Below, in pieces: positions 23,988 to 31,159 of a DNA stretch of 38,830 bases (the first letter of the stretch is position 1; each line of letters opens with the position of its first letter). The stretch is from positions 1-38,830 of the forward strand of contig JALOAC010000026.1 in NCBI GenBank assembly GCA_023228985.1, in the 5' to 3' direction. This DNA comes from Thiopseudomonas sp. GTDB taxonomy: Bacteria > Pseudomonadota > Gammaproteobacteria > Pseudomonadales > Pseudomonadaceae. Under the pieces are notes generated by a model that did not search any database, was not told the DNA's origin, and saw only the letters and a program-made list of their open reading frames with translations. The position numbers were made by a program, and so were the translations under genes.

Positions 23988-24565
23988 CCACTTACCGCTT
24001 TGCTATACATATAGCCATGAGTTAGCGGTAAGAGCCCTTCGCTGCCGAGGATGTCTTCAGCGCAGGCAAGCGCTTCATTCTCGATATCGCTTAGCGCTCT
24101 GAAGATATCGCCGCGCCACCGCCTGCGCGTACGCTCCGGCCTTGCCTCTGTATCCCAAGCATTCATGTCATAGCAGCGATCAGGCAACACCAGCACTGAA
24201 TCATCACGCTTACCTTCAACACCTTTAAGCTTTGGTATTGCCCACGCATAAACCGCATACGACAAGAACAGCTTAGGTGCTGGCGTGACCACCATCGCAG
24301 TCAGTTTACCCGCGGCCTGCACCTTGCGGCCTTTGTGCGTCGAATACTTAGCAACTAAAACATTCCAATGCCTGGGCGATAGCTGAGCATGCAGTCGGGC
24401 ATGCGCCCAACAATCAAGCAACGCCCTATCATCCGCGCTCATACCACCACCAGCTGGTCGCGCATCATCACCGACTAACCGCTGCCATGCCTGCTTACTC
24501 GTATTATCAATACACTCAGCAGCCAGTACCGACACGACGGCGCTCAAGACATTACGATAGATCAT
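23984..24565 (-). CDS. Probable late gene regulator (Q-antiterminator position)
   Basis: The start at 24565 overlaps the RusA stop (ATGA) and gives 193 residues. The protein is helical and basic. A central LSPRHWNVLVAKYSTHKGRK stretch resembles a helix-turn-helix/sigma-4-like region, and a basic ERTRRRWRGDIFRAL segment follows. It is the last gene of the early operon, and a promoter and terminator follow immediately, as after lambda Q. The function is inferred mainly from this context; I see no family-defining motif. Confidence 0.5.
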   Translation of the reverse strand: MIYRNVLSAVVSVLAAECIDNTSKQAWQRLVGDDARPAGGGMSADDRALLDCWAHARLHAQLSPRHWNVLVAKYSTHKGRKVQAAGKLTAMVVTPAPKLFLSYAVYAWAIPKLKGVEGKRDDSVLVLPDRCYDMNAWDTEARPERTRRRWRGDIFRALSDIENEALACAEDILGSEGLLPLTHGYMYSKAVSG

Positions 24566-24930
24566 TCGGCGCGCTCCTGAATTGTAACTATAACCGCGCC
24601 ATCCGGCACCGGACTGCACACCTCGAAGCTGGTCACGAACTTATTATCATCAACGCCGAGCGCATCAGCCACGCCGTCGCGGCCAGACTTAAACGATGCC
24701 AGCATGTTGTCGTCATCACGACGGCGCTTATCAGGCGGACAGAACTCAATAGATAGGACCATTTTACCGACGCCGGCATAATGGTAATCGCTCGACTCGA
24801 TAGCGCTCTTAGCCAGAACAAAACACATATTGCGATACAGTCGGGCGGCGCGGCTCTTTCGCGACCAATGCAATCGCTTGTTAGGGTTGAGCTGGGATGG
24901 TGGCCATGGCAAATTAACTACGATCAATGT
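24562..24930 (-). CDS. rusA: RusA-family Holliday junction resolvase
   Basis: The TTG at 24930 is chosen because AAGGAG lies 7 bases upstream; the protein has 122 residues, normal for RusA. Signatures: LPWPPSQLNPNKRLHW at the N-terminus, and the acidic active site RRRDDDNMLASFKSGRDGVADALGVDDN with three consecutive Asp and a later pair. It cleaves four-way junctions made in phage recombination and replication and so prepares DNA for packaging. It overlaps its neighbours on both sides. Confidence 0.92.
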   Translation of the reverse strand, partial: TLIVVNLPWPPSQLNPNKRLHWSRKSRAARLYRNMCFVLAKSAIESSDYHYAGVGKMVLSIEFCPPDKRRRDDDNMLASFKSGRDGVADALGVDDNKFVTSFEVCSPVPDGAVIVTIQERAE

Positions 24931-25141
24931 GCAGCTCCTTATCAATTTTTATTACAGCGACAACTTCTTCACGACTACCAACATAAGCAAACGCTGCGCG
25001 CGCACCTGGTGCGGTGACCATGTATCGCTCAGCGCTACCAATAAAACATCGAGCGACCTTGTACCTACACTCAGTCAGCCAGCAGTTGGCCACCTTGTCG
25101 CCATCACGATTAACCTGCGGCTTCCACTTCAACCCAGTCAT
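24914..25141 (-). CDS. Small hypothetical early protein
   Basis: The 75-residue protein begins KWKPQVNRDGDKVANCWLTECRYKVARC and continues as a short beta-rich domain with an AYVGSREEV segment. The compact fold, with three spaced Cys, looks like a small nucleic-acid-associated or regulatory phage protein, but no family is recognised. The end overlaps the RusA start by 17 bp. Confidence 0.6.
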   Translation of the reverse strand: MTGLKWKPQVNRDGDKVANCWLTECRYKVARCFIGSAERYMVTAPGARAAFAYVGSREEVVAVIKIDKELHIDRS

Positions 25142-25154
25142 GCCGACCCCTTAA

Positions 25155-25454
25155 TTAATCGCCAGTGAAATTTGATCCGCCAGCGCCGCGGCCATTGTTG
25201 CCGTAGTAAGCACTGCTAGGGCCAGTTGATAGTGGTGCCCGCTCAATAACTTCAAGCGCAGCCGCAAGCTGCTTTCGTGCCTGATAAAGCTCTTCGCATA
25301 GATCGCGCATACTGACCAGTTGGCGCGGCACAGTAGAAACGTACCGGTGGCCAGAGCAGCTAGGGCAAAAGATACGCATGCTCACACCCATGACTTCACC
25401 GCTCCCGTGGCATCTGTCGCACAACCTCAAGCTCTTCATTTCTGGTAGTTTCAT
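25155..25454 (-). CDS. Small DnaJ-type zinc-finger protein
   Basis: The 99-residue protein carries CDRCHGSGEV and CPSCSGHRYV (about residues 12-39), two CxxC(x)G(x)G repeats like those of the DnaJ cysteine-rich domain that bind one zinc. A helical stretch (about 45-72) and a Gly/Asn/Ser-rich tail follow. Similar small zinc-finger genes are common in phage early operons next to rusA; the role is unknown. A gap of 89 bp separates it from the recombinase gene. Confidence 0.65.
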   Translation of the reverse strand: MKLPEMKSLRLCDRCHGSGEVMGVSMRIFCPSCSGHRYVSTVPRQLVSMRDLCEELYQARKQLAAALEVIERAPLSTGPSSAYYGNNGRGAGGSNFTGD

Positions 25455-25543
25455 TGTTTTAAAGCCTCCATCTATACGAATAGTTAAAAGCGCTACAGTC
25501 CGCGCAATTACTGGTGATTACTGGAATGTGTATGGCTTCATCT

Positions 25544-26755
25544 TTACGCACCTGTATTGCTCCCTAACGCGGCCATACCGAAACCATCCAGTCTTTCATG
25601 CCATCGAGTTAGCGCGTCAAGCTTGAGCTCGTCAGCGCTGGTATTAATGTAGGTTTCTGCCATTAGATTCATGCCGTGATTAAGCAACATCTCGCCAATC
25701 AGGTAGTCGACACCAAGCTCAACCCAGCCTGTGCGCGCCAACTTACGAAGATCATGACTACTCCAGGCTCCGCCAGAAAGGCTACGAAACCCTGCAAATG
25801 CGGAATGCTCTGTAATGGCCTTGTCTGTATACCCCTGCAGAAACATAGGTCCGCTCTTGCTGTACCTGCTGCCTAGTGCATCACGGTAGATAGTCAGCAA
25901 CTCGCACGCACGATCAGTCAGTGGCAGCACGTGCTCAGTGCGAGTCTTAGTATTTGCAGCAGGTATAACCCAAACCTTTTGCTGTAGGCATACATGCCGC
26001 CACTGCGCCTGCCGTGTTTCACCGATACGAGTACCGTGGGCCAGCATCATTAGCGCGATCATGTTGATTGTTTTATTCTGGTGAAATGTCTGTGTTAACT
26101 TTTCCAGCAAGCCGGGCAGATCAAGCATGTTTAAACTGGCCGCCTTAGGCTTGATCTTTGTTTTCACGAAGTCTGTAAACTTCATGTTAGCCATCGGGCT
26201 TTCATCCATAAGATCAAGCTTGGCTGCCTGAGTGAATGCCATTTTCAGAACGCGCATACATGAATGAACATAGCTCACCGAAAGCCCAGTCTGCAGCGGC
26301 CACATAAGCTGCTCATCAATTGAATTTCGACTGACATCCCTCACGCGCATACCTGCAATGCGCGGCATCAGCTGCACATCGATCATTGAGCGCACGCCGT
26401 TTTTACGCTTAGCCGTCAAGCTACGATCCTTTGCCACTCGATCACCGTACCAGCGCAACAGATCACCCACCGTCACAAACCTATCAACAGCAACAGAACT
26501 GCCGCCAGCCAAGCGCTCACGCGCCTCTTGTAGTAATTGCAGCGCTACCCGTGACGGTATTTGCGGCCACTCTGCAAACTTCTGCCATTTGGACTGGTGG
26601 CGTAGATACCAACTGCCACGACTGCGGTCGCTGGTTGCGTACTGGAAGCGCAGATCATTATTACGAGCGCACCGAATACGATACGGGCCGCCCTCTCCTG
26701 CGTTGCGTTTAATCTCAGCGTCACTCAATGCCGTCACGGTAATAGTGCCGCTCAT
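25544..26755 (-). CDS. Second tyrosine recombinase, mid-genome
   Basis: The 403-residue protein has an N-terminal arm-binding-type domain (about 20-85), a SAM-like core-binding domain (about 90-185) and a complete catalytic domain: Arg243 (GTRIGE), Lys270 (NTKTRTEH), His334-x-x-Arg337, His360 and Tyr369. Nothing in the catalytic set is missing. It lies in the early minus-strand operon and overlaps the gene upstream by ATGA, 11 kb from the nearer attachment site. The integrase proper is the gene beside attR, so this enzyme may have another substrate or be an integrase acquired by module exchange. Confidence 0.9.
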   Translation of the reverse strand: MSGTITVTALSDAEIKRNAGEGGPYRIRCARNNDLRFQYATSDRSRGSWYLRHQSKWQKFAEWPQIPSRVALQLLQEARERLAGGSSVAVDRFVTVGDLLRWYGDRVAKDRSLTAKRKNGVRSMIDVQLMPRIAGMRVRDVSRNSIDEQLMWPLQTGLSVSYVHSCMRVLKMAFTQAAKLDLMDESPMANMKFTDFVKTKIKPKAASLNMLDLPGLLEKLTQTFHQNKTINMIALMMLAHGTRIGETRQAQWRHVCLQQKVWVIPAANTKTRTEHVLPLTDRACELLTIYRDALGSRYSKSGPMFLQGYTDKAITEHSAFAGFRSLSGGAWSSHDLRKLARTGWVELGVDYLIGEMLLNHGMNLMAETYINTSADELKLDALTRWHERLDGFGMAALGSNTGA

Positions 26756-27123
26756 GATTTACACACCTCCGGCAACTCCGGCATATCCATCCAGCCCAGC
26801 AGCTCACCTGTACCGAACCACTCAGTCGTAAAATAAAGGTCATCTTTACCCTGGTACATCGATGCTTCAAGGTCAGCAATAACGAACTGCTCCATCGCTG
26901 GGCTGTATACGGCAACCAGCGCCCACGGGTACCCATCAAAATACGCAATAAACGGCTTATCACGGGGCGCTGTTTCGGGCGATTGCCAAGCAAGCTTAAT
27001 TGGTACGCTCTTGCTTCCGGCTACGCACGTCCAATCACCCACTGCAGCGCTATAGGTGCCAGCATCTAGACACCCATCAGCATCATCAAAATCAGTCTTT
27101 CCGCACTTCTCGCACTTTCTCAT
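26752..27123 (-). CDS. DUF551-like protein with N-terminal zinc ribbon
   Basis: The 123-residue protein begins with a short CEKCGK zinc-ribbon half and further Cys at about residues 18 and 33. The rest (WQSPETAPRDKPFIAYFDG...GWMDMPELP) fits the DUF551 pattern, a small domain widespread in phage genomes and without known activity. GGAG lies 8 bases upstream of the ATG. It overlaps the recombinase gene. Confidence 0.65.
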   Translation of the reverse strand: MRKCEKCGKTDFDDADGCLDAGTYSAAVGDWTCVAGSKSVPIKLAWQSPETAPRDKPFIAYFDGYPWALVAVYSPAMEQFVIADLEASMYQGKDDLYFTTEWFGTGELLGWMDMPELPEVCKS

Positions 27124-27126
27124 CAA

Positions 27127-27288
27127 TCATTCTCCGGAGGTTCTGTTGGGTTTCTCAGCGGTGGGCATTGAGCGCGAGGCACATACCAGCCACGCTCTGA
27201 TTGCCATATATCGCAGTGCGGGCACATCCGCTGTTGTACCGGTCACCACGAAGCCTGCTTTTTTTAACCACCTGACGGCCATTTTCAT
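27127..27288 (-). CDS. Small ORF, possibly frameshifted zinc-ribbon protein
   Basis: The ATG at 27288 overlaps the stop of the membrane peptide gene (ATGA), and 53 codons follow (MKMAVRWLKKAGFVVTG...). After about codon 16 the sequence looks unnatural. Another frame, open from about 27234 to the TGA at 27123-27125, reads MCPHCDIWQSERGWYVPRAQ, a credible zinc-ribbon with a TGATG link to the next gene. A one-base indel near 27240 would join the two into one protein. The intact 53-codon reading is the alternative. Confidence 0.35.
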   Translation of the reverse strand: MKMAVRWLKKAGFVVTGTTADVPALRYMAIRAWLVCASRSMPTAEKPNRTSGE

Positions 27289-27392
27289 TTGCCATCTCGT
27301 CTAGTTTTTTTGTTTCGCTCAATGGCCATTTCAAAAATAACCACCGCAACAAAAACCAGTGCAAACAAAAAAATCTGTTGTGTAATCGTCAT
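27285..27392 (-). CDS. 35-residue single-pass membrane peptide
   Basis: The ATG at 27392 overlaps the stop of the replication gene (ATGA), and the TGA overlaps the next ATG, so the gene is coupled on both sides. It begins MTITQQ, has one hydrophobic helix (IFLFALVFVAVVIFEM, about 7-22) and ends in a basic tail (RNKKTRR), predicting the C-terminus in the cytoplasm. Function unknown. The coupling is the main evidence that it is translated. Confidence 0.5.
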   Translation of the reverse strand: MTITQQIFLFALVFVAVVIFEMAIERNKKTRRDGK

Positions 27393-28054
27393 GCTGTGCC
27401 CTTGTTGATACTTTTTAGCGCTTCAAGAGCAGCGCGCCCTTTGTTTTTTGCTTGCTCAGTTGGTATTGCAGCAATCATGCGCTCAGGTGGCGCTGGCATA
27501 TCACGCAGCTTGCCGCCGGACGCCATAATCTCTACAGCGCTCAGGTAATGTTTTTTAAATAGACGGTAGGTCTTTTCCGCTGCCTCAGAGCTGATTACGT
27601 GAAAACCCGTTTCGCATGCAGCGTGATAGACCACTTGCAGACACTTAGAGCGGTCTGCTGCTGGGTGCGCAATCACAGCAGCCATCGCAAAGGCGCGCTC
27701 AATGCCTGGCAGTCCTATTTCTTCAGGATCGGGCGTACACAGATTGATAAACTCGCCCACCGCTGGAATGAACGGCTTGCCTACCTGGCGCTGCTTTCTC
27801 AGCCCGTACTCAACTCGATCCCATGACGTGATGCCAGCATCCACAAACGCTTTGATCCAATTGTCTTTTGCTAGGTCATAGGTTTTTTGGTCTGGCCAAG
27901 CGGCACGCCATGCTGAGCAGATTGAGCGTAACTCAGCAAACAGCTTGTTGATTAGCGGCTCGGTTTGAGTTTTGAACTCAGCAGTAAACACTTGCGGCGC
28001 GAAAGCCTTTGTAAAGTCGATATTGTGCATATCAAGCGTGCTGACGTGTTTCAT
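27389..28054 (-). CDS. Lambda P-like replication protein (helicase loader)
   Basis: The start at 28054 overlaps the stop of the initiator gene (ATGA) and gives 221 residues. The LFAELRSICSAWRAAWPD start, NWIKAFVDAGITSWDRVEYGLRKQR, and FIPAVGEFINLC match the lambda replication P family (PF06992). It captures the host DnaB helicase and delivers it to the origin bound by the O-like protein. No Walker motif is present, as expected for P rather than DnaC. Confidence 0.88.
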   Translation of the reverse strand: MKHVSTLDMHNIDFTKAFAPQVFTAEFKTQTEPLINKLFAELRSICSAWRAAWPDQKTYDLAKDNWIKAFVDAGITSWDRVEYGLRKQRQVGKPFIPAVGEFINLCTPDPEEIGLPGIERAFAMAAVIAHPAADRSKCLQVVYHAACETGFHVISSEAAEKTYRLFKKHYLSAVEIMASGGKLRDMPAPPERMIAAIPTEQAKNKGRAALEALKSINKGTA

Positions 28055-28812
28055 CGCATCCACCCCGTTGAGTCAAAATCAATATCGCTACCGTTTGCCT
28101 GTGTTGAGCGCTTTGCTGGCATAGGAGAGCCCAACTGACCGACGTAGCCATTGAACTTCTCAGCGTTGAATAGCGTTGCTGGGCGTAGGTACTGCGCCAT
28201 TGCTGGATCGTTTAGCCACTCATCACACTTACGGTTGATCACACCGATAAGCTCCATCGGCGTTGCGCCTTCTTTCAATCGAGCGTTGATCAGTCTTGTG
28301 TTCGTTGTTGCGACTTTGAAGCTTCTGCCTGTTTTGTCGTTCAGGTGCTGAATCACTTTTGCTGCAATGTCGTGCTTGCTCGACAAAGGCTCTTTATCAA
28401 TCTGTTTTACTATTGGTTCTTTCTTACTAATACGTTGGGGTTTCCCCTTCATGGGATAACCCTGATTAGGCTTTTCAGGTTTAGGATCAGCCTTATCATG
28501 GTTTCCCTGATTAGGGTCTTCTTGTGTTTCAGTGTTTGCAGTCCAAAATAAATGGTATACGCCTTTGCCATTACTGAGCTTTGTGTAGGAAACCCAACCG
28601 CATTTTTTAAGCTCGTTCAGGGCGTTGCTGATAGCTGTTTCGCCTTCCTTGAGCTGCTTGGCCATAGAGCGGATAGTGAAGTTCCACGCTGCTGGTTTGC
28701 CGCGCATGAATACATACATCCCTTTAGCTGAAAGGCTTATATTGGCGTTGTTCAGCAGCTCGTTCGGTATGGTTGAAAAGTTGCCGCCTTCCATCGTTAT
28801 TGTATTGCTCAT
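28051..28812 (-). CDS. Replication initiator (O-like) with conserved phage C-terminal domain
   Basis: The start at 28812 overlaps the antirepressor stop (ATGA) and gives 253 residues. A winged-helix DNA-binding domain (about 10-85) is followed by a low-complexity Pro/Asn/Lys linker (about 90-135) whose DNA contains short repeats of CCTGATTAGG type, possible origin iterons as inside lambda O. A C-terminal domain follows (VIQHLND..., ARLKEGATPMELI, MAQYLRPATLFNAEKFNGY), the conserved phage replisome-organiser C-terminus. It should bind the origin and recruit the P-like loader. Confidence 0.85.
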   Translation of the reverse strand: MSNTITMEGGNFSTIPNELLNNANISLSAKGMYVFMRGKPAAWNFTIRSMAKQLKEGETAISNALNELKKCGWVSYTKLSNGKGVYHLFWTANTETQEDPNQGNHDKADPKPEKPNQGYPMKGKPQRISKKEPIVKQIDKEPLSSKHDIAAKVIQHLNDKTGRSFKVATTNTRLINARLKEGATPMELIGVINRKCDEWLNDPAMAQYLRPATLFNAEKFNGYVGQLGSPMPAKRSTQANGSDIDFDSTGWMR

Positions 28813-29525
28813 GCCGCAACCTCCAGCTGGTGCTGCGCCCACAGGCCTGCAATCCAGCTGACACCCTTGGCTGTGAACATGGCCTGATTGAAAGCATGCT
28901 CACCAGCCACTCCGGCCTTGACCTCAAAGCGGCCTGCTTCGGTGTGGTGCTGGTATGGCATCCATTCACCGCCGAGCTTGTACATGACTTTCTTGGTGTT
29001 TAAGAACTCTCTAAAATCGCGCTCGCTTGCTTTTAGCAGTTTTGCTACTTGGCGAAACCCTTTACTGCCTGAGTCTGCTGCAACATACTTATCAACGAAC
29101 TCAACCTTTGGTGCTGCCAAAGCTAATTGCGCCGCTTGCTGCTCTGCTAGCTGCGCAAGACGGCCAGCTTCAAGCAGTGCCGTTGCGTAGGTCTGCGGGA
29201 TCGAGTTACCATTTTTAAGACGCTTCCATTCATCAACCAGCTTTGCCGTAAACTCTGGCGATAACTGAGCAACAACAACATAACTGTCACGCTCCCCTTG
29301 CTGACCTGAAAAAATATACTCAAGTACCGTCTGGCCTAGGTGGTTTTTAACTTCCACCAATGGTGGTAGTTGAATTACAGGCGGCTGTTTTAATTTTCTC
29401 TGCGTGCCAAGTCGCTCAATGGCGCGCTTTACGCTATCGTGTCGGGACCCTACAAGCTCAGCTATCTGCTGGCTGCTCATAGTTGCATTATTCGCAGTCT
29501 TGCTTAATAATTCATTTGTACGCAT
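28809..29525 (-). CDS. Antirepressor (Rha-like N-terminus, KilAC/ANT C-terminus)
   Basis: The start at 29525 follows an AAGGTGG site and gives 238 residues. The N-terminal half (MSSQQIAELVGSRHDSVKRAIERL... LTEPEF-like LSPEFTAKLVDEWKRL) matches the Rha phage regulatory family. The C-terminal half (AAPKVEFVDKYVAADSGSKGFRQVAKLL... FNQAMFTAKGVSWIAGL) is the KilAC/ANT domain. Such proteins counteract CI-type repressors or regulate early genes. It is the second gene of the leftward early operon. Confidence 0.88.
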   Translation of the reverse strand: MRTNELLSKTANNATMSSQQIAELVGSRHDSVKRAIERLGTQRKLKQPPVIQLPPLVEVKNHLGQTVLEYIFSGQQGERDSYVVVAQLSPEFTAKLVDEWKRLKNGNSIPQTYATALLEAGRLAQLAEQQAAQLALAAPKVEFVDKYVAADSGSKGFRQVAKLLKASERDFREFLNTKKVMYKLGGEWMPYQHHTEAGRFEVKAGVAGEHAFNQAMFTAKGVSWIAGLWAQHQLEVAA

Positions 29526-29551
29526 AATTACCACCTTGGTTACATGTGTAT

Positions 29552-29587
29552 AGCCCCGTACTGATTCGCGTCTGTCGGGGCTTTTTT
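29552..29587 (+). terminator. Terminator-like hairpin between antirepressor and cro genes, plus-oriented
   Basis: AGCCCCG (29552-29558) and CGGGGCT (29576-29582) form a 7-bp stem followed on the plus strand by six T. All genes to the left read on the minus strand, so a plus-strand terminator here implies antisense transcription. If read on the minus strand the hairpin has no T run, although its place matches lambda tR1. Confidence 0.5.
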
Positions 29588-29597
29588 ATGCCTAAAA

Positions 29598-29849
29598 TTA
29601 GGCGTTATTGCTTGCTGCCTTGTTGCCGTTACGTATAGTCGTTACGCTAGATAATCCTGATAGCGATTTGCACAGATCAGAGGCTTTAAACTTCCCGCCA
29701 GTTTTAATCTCAGCAATGATTGCGGCCTCTGGGCCCATACCGTGAAGCTCCCTGCACCAACCCGAAACTGTCCCTTGTTTTACGTTTAGCTTCTCGGCGG
29801 TCGATACCTGCCCACCTAGGTGAGCAACAAGCTGTTTATAAATATTCAT
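29598..29849 (-). CDS. Cro-like repressor
   Basis: The 83-residue protein has a helix-turn-helix of the Cro/YdaS kind at about residues 12-40 (LGGQVSTAEKLNVKQGTVSGWCRE). It is the first gene of the leftward operon and lies divergent from the CI-like gene across an 85-bp operator region, the position that defines cro. It should bind the same operators and turn down the repressor promoter. Confidence 0.85.
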   Translation of the reverse strand: MNIYKQLVAHLGGQVSTAEKLNVKQGTVSGWCRELHGMGPEAAIIAEIKTGGKFKASDLCKSLSGLSSVTTIRNGNKAASNNA

Positions 29850-29862
29850 TTCTTAAACCGTT

Positions 29863-29928
29863 ATAGGAATACCTGTAAATATAACATAGGAATACCTGTT
29901 TGCAACTGTAAAGGTTATCCTTTATAAA
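29863..29928. promoter_or_regulatory. CI/Cro operator region with back-to-back promoters sharing a -35
   Basis: Three similar 14-bp sites of the form A-T/A-AGG-n4-CCT occur at 29863-29876, 29886-29899 (identical) and 29910-29923, with centres 23-24 bp apart. The palindromic TTGCAA at 29900-29905 can serve as -35 in both directions. Leftward it has a 16-bp spacer and TATATT (29883-29878); rightward it has a 17-bp spacer and TATAAA (29923-29928). The middle site fills the leftward spacer and the third fills the rightward spacer. Confidence 0.75.
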
Positions 29929-29934
29929 GTAGAC

Positions 29935-30597
29935 ATGGATTACAAAGACCGAATAAAGAGAGCAAGAAAGCATGCAAAGCTGACTCAAGGCCAACTAGCT
30001 AAGTTTGTCGGCGTTAAGCAGGCGTCAATTTCTGATCTTGAGACTGGCAAGTCTCAATCAAGCTCTTTCAGCGCCAGTATCGCGGAAGCCTGCGGTATAG
30101 AGCCCGTTTGGCTTGAGACCGGATCTGGCGAAATGATCAAGCCAAAATACGCTGCCATCAGCGCTCCAGCAGAATCCGACTACGCCATGATCCCTATATA
30201 CTCAGCTATCGGCGGCTGTGGAAATGGCTATATCAATGATCACGTAGAGATAAATGGCAGCCAGGCATTCAACCTAGCAGGACTCGCAAAGCGTGGAATA
30301 AAGCCTGAGAATGCCGCCATCTTGCTCGCCGTTGGCGATAGCATGGAGCCCTACATATTCGATGGCGACTCTGTTCTGTTCGATATGTCCGATATTGATC
30401 CAAAACACCGGCAGGTATACGTCATACGCCGGCCTGATTGCAGTCTGAGTATCAAGCGGCTAGTACAGCAGCTAAATGGAGACTGGATCGTCAAGAGCGA
30501 TAATCCTGACTATGAGGACGAGCGCATAAGCGCTGAATCTATTCATGAGTTACCATTTTTAGGGCGCGTACGGTGGCGCGGTGGGAACATGGATTAG
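29935..30597 (+). CDS. CI-like repressor with S24/LexA-type autoprotease domain
   Basis: The 220-residue protein has an XRE-family helix-turn-helix (about 15-37: LTQGQLAKFVGVKQASISDLETG) and a C-terminal S24 peptidase domain with Ser136 (GDSMEP) and Lys174 (SIKRL). The likely self-cleavage site is Cys95-Gly96 (GGCGNG). RecA-stimulated cleavage after DNA damage would lift repression. The ATG lies about 6 bases after the -10 of its promoter, so the message from that promoter should be leaderless, as for lambda cI. A terminator follows the gene. Confidence 0.93.
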   Translation: MDYKDRIKRARKHAKLTQGQLAKFVGVKQASISDLETGKSQSSSFSASIAEACGIEPVWLETGSGEMIKPKYAAISAPAESDYAMIPIYSAIGGCGNGYINDHVEINGSQAFNLAGLAKRGIKPENAAILLAVGDSMEPYIFDGDSVLFDMSDIDPKHRQVYVIRRPDCSLSIKRLVQQLNGDWIVKSDNPDYEDERISAESIHELPFLGRVRWRGGNMD

Positions 30598-30623
30598 CCT
30601 ACAAGCTAACTAGATACGATATT

Positions 30624-30647
30624 AAGCCGCCTTTTGGCGGTTTTTTT
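30624..30647 (+). terminator. Terminator of the repressor gene
   Basis: GCCGCC, a TTTT loop and GGCGG are followed by seven T, 27 bp after the repressor stop. Confidence 0.88.
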
Positions 30648-30780
30648 GTGCCTGTAATTCAGTCTAGGCATGAAATACGGTGCAACTGGTTTCTTTCCGC
30701 TAAATACACCGCCAAACACATATATTATTTTACTTTATCGCAAGCGGTGCTTATGCACTTACTGATTATTTAATAAAATA

Positions 30781-30822
30781 AAAGGAATGCCTGTTGACAG
30801 CCTATAAAGGAATGCCTATATT
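30781..30822 (+). promoter_or_regulatory. Repressor-controlled promoter of the right arm with two operators
   Basis: TTGACA (30794-30799), a 17-bp spacer and TATATT (30817-30822) form a near-consensus sigma-70 promoter. Two operator-type sites, AAAGGAATGCCTGT (30781-30794) and AAAGGAATGCCTAT (30806-30819), cover the upstream edge and the spacer/-10. They match the cro/CI operators except for the central bases and have a similar 25-bp spacing. The whole plus-strand arm, including csrA and integrase, should be silent in the lysogen. Confidence 0.82.
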
Positions 30823-31159
30823 TAATGCCAAGCAACACGCTCTTTAACAAGCTGCGCGATGAACGACTAACCCATTACCAGTTAATGGCCTAGGTCACTC
30901 CCCGCTTGCTCGGTGGGAGGTCAGTAAACCGAGAAATAGACCGCTAAGCCTCTTTTGGTGACCAGCGATCAGATAGCCATGCGGCTACCAACGTAACGGA
31001 TAACCGTAACGGCTGACGATGTGTTGACTTAACTGGCGAATGACCCGAAACGCTTAGCGCCCCGTCACCCAGCGGTTTAGATTGGGAAGATTTTTTAAAG
31101 CGCATTAGCTTACACAGTAGTGCGCTTTTGAAAACAAACAAATCAAACAGGTGAGTGAT
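30823..31159 (+). ncRNA. Long structured leader of the right-arm transcript
   Basis: About 330 bases without a credible gene separate the promoter from the first coding region. Pairing segments include CATTA/TAATG near 30882-30896, a CTCCC/GGGAG pair near 30897-30920, and AAAGCGCA (31097-31104) with TGCGCTTT (31121-31128) followed by TTG near the end. It could be an attenuator, an antitermination (nut-like or put-like) leader or a small RNA. No known RNA family is recognised. Confidence 0.35.

Noticed and set aside
30573..30773. Plus-strand frame overlapping the repressor end
   Set aside because: It runs through the repressor terminator and has no ribosome site.
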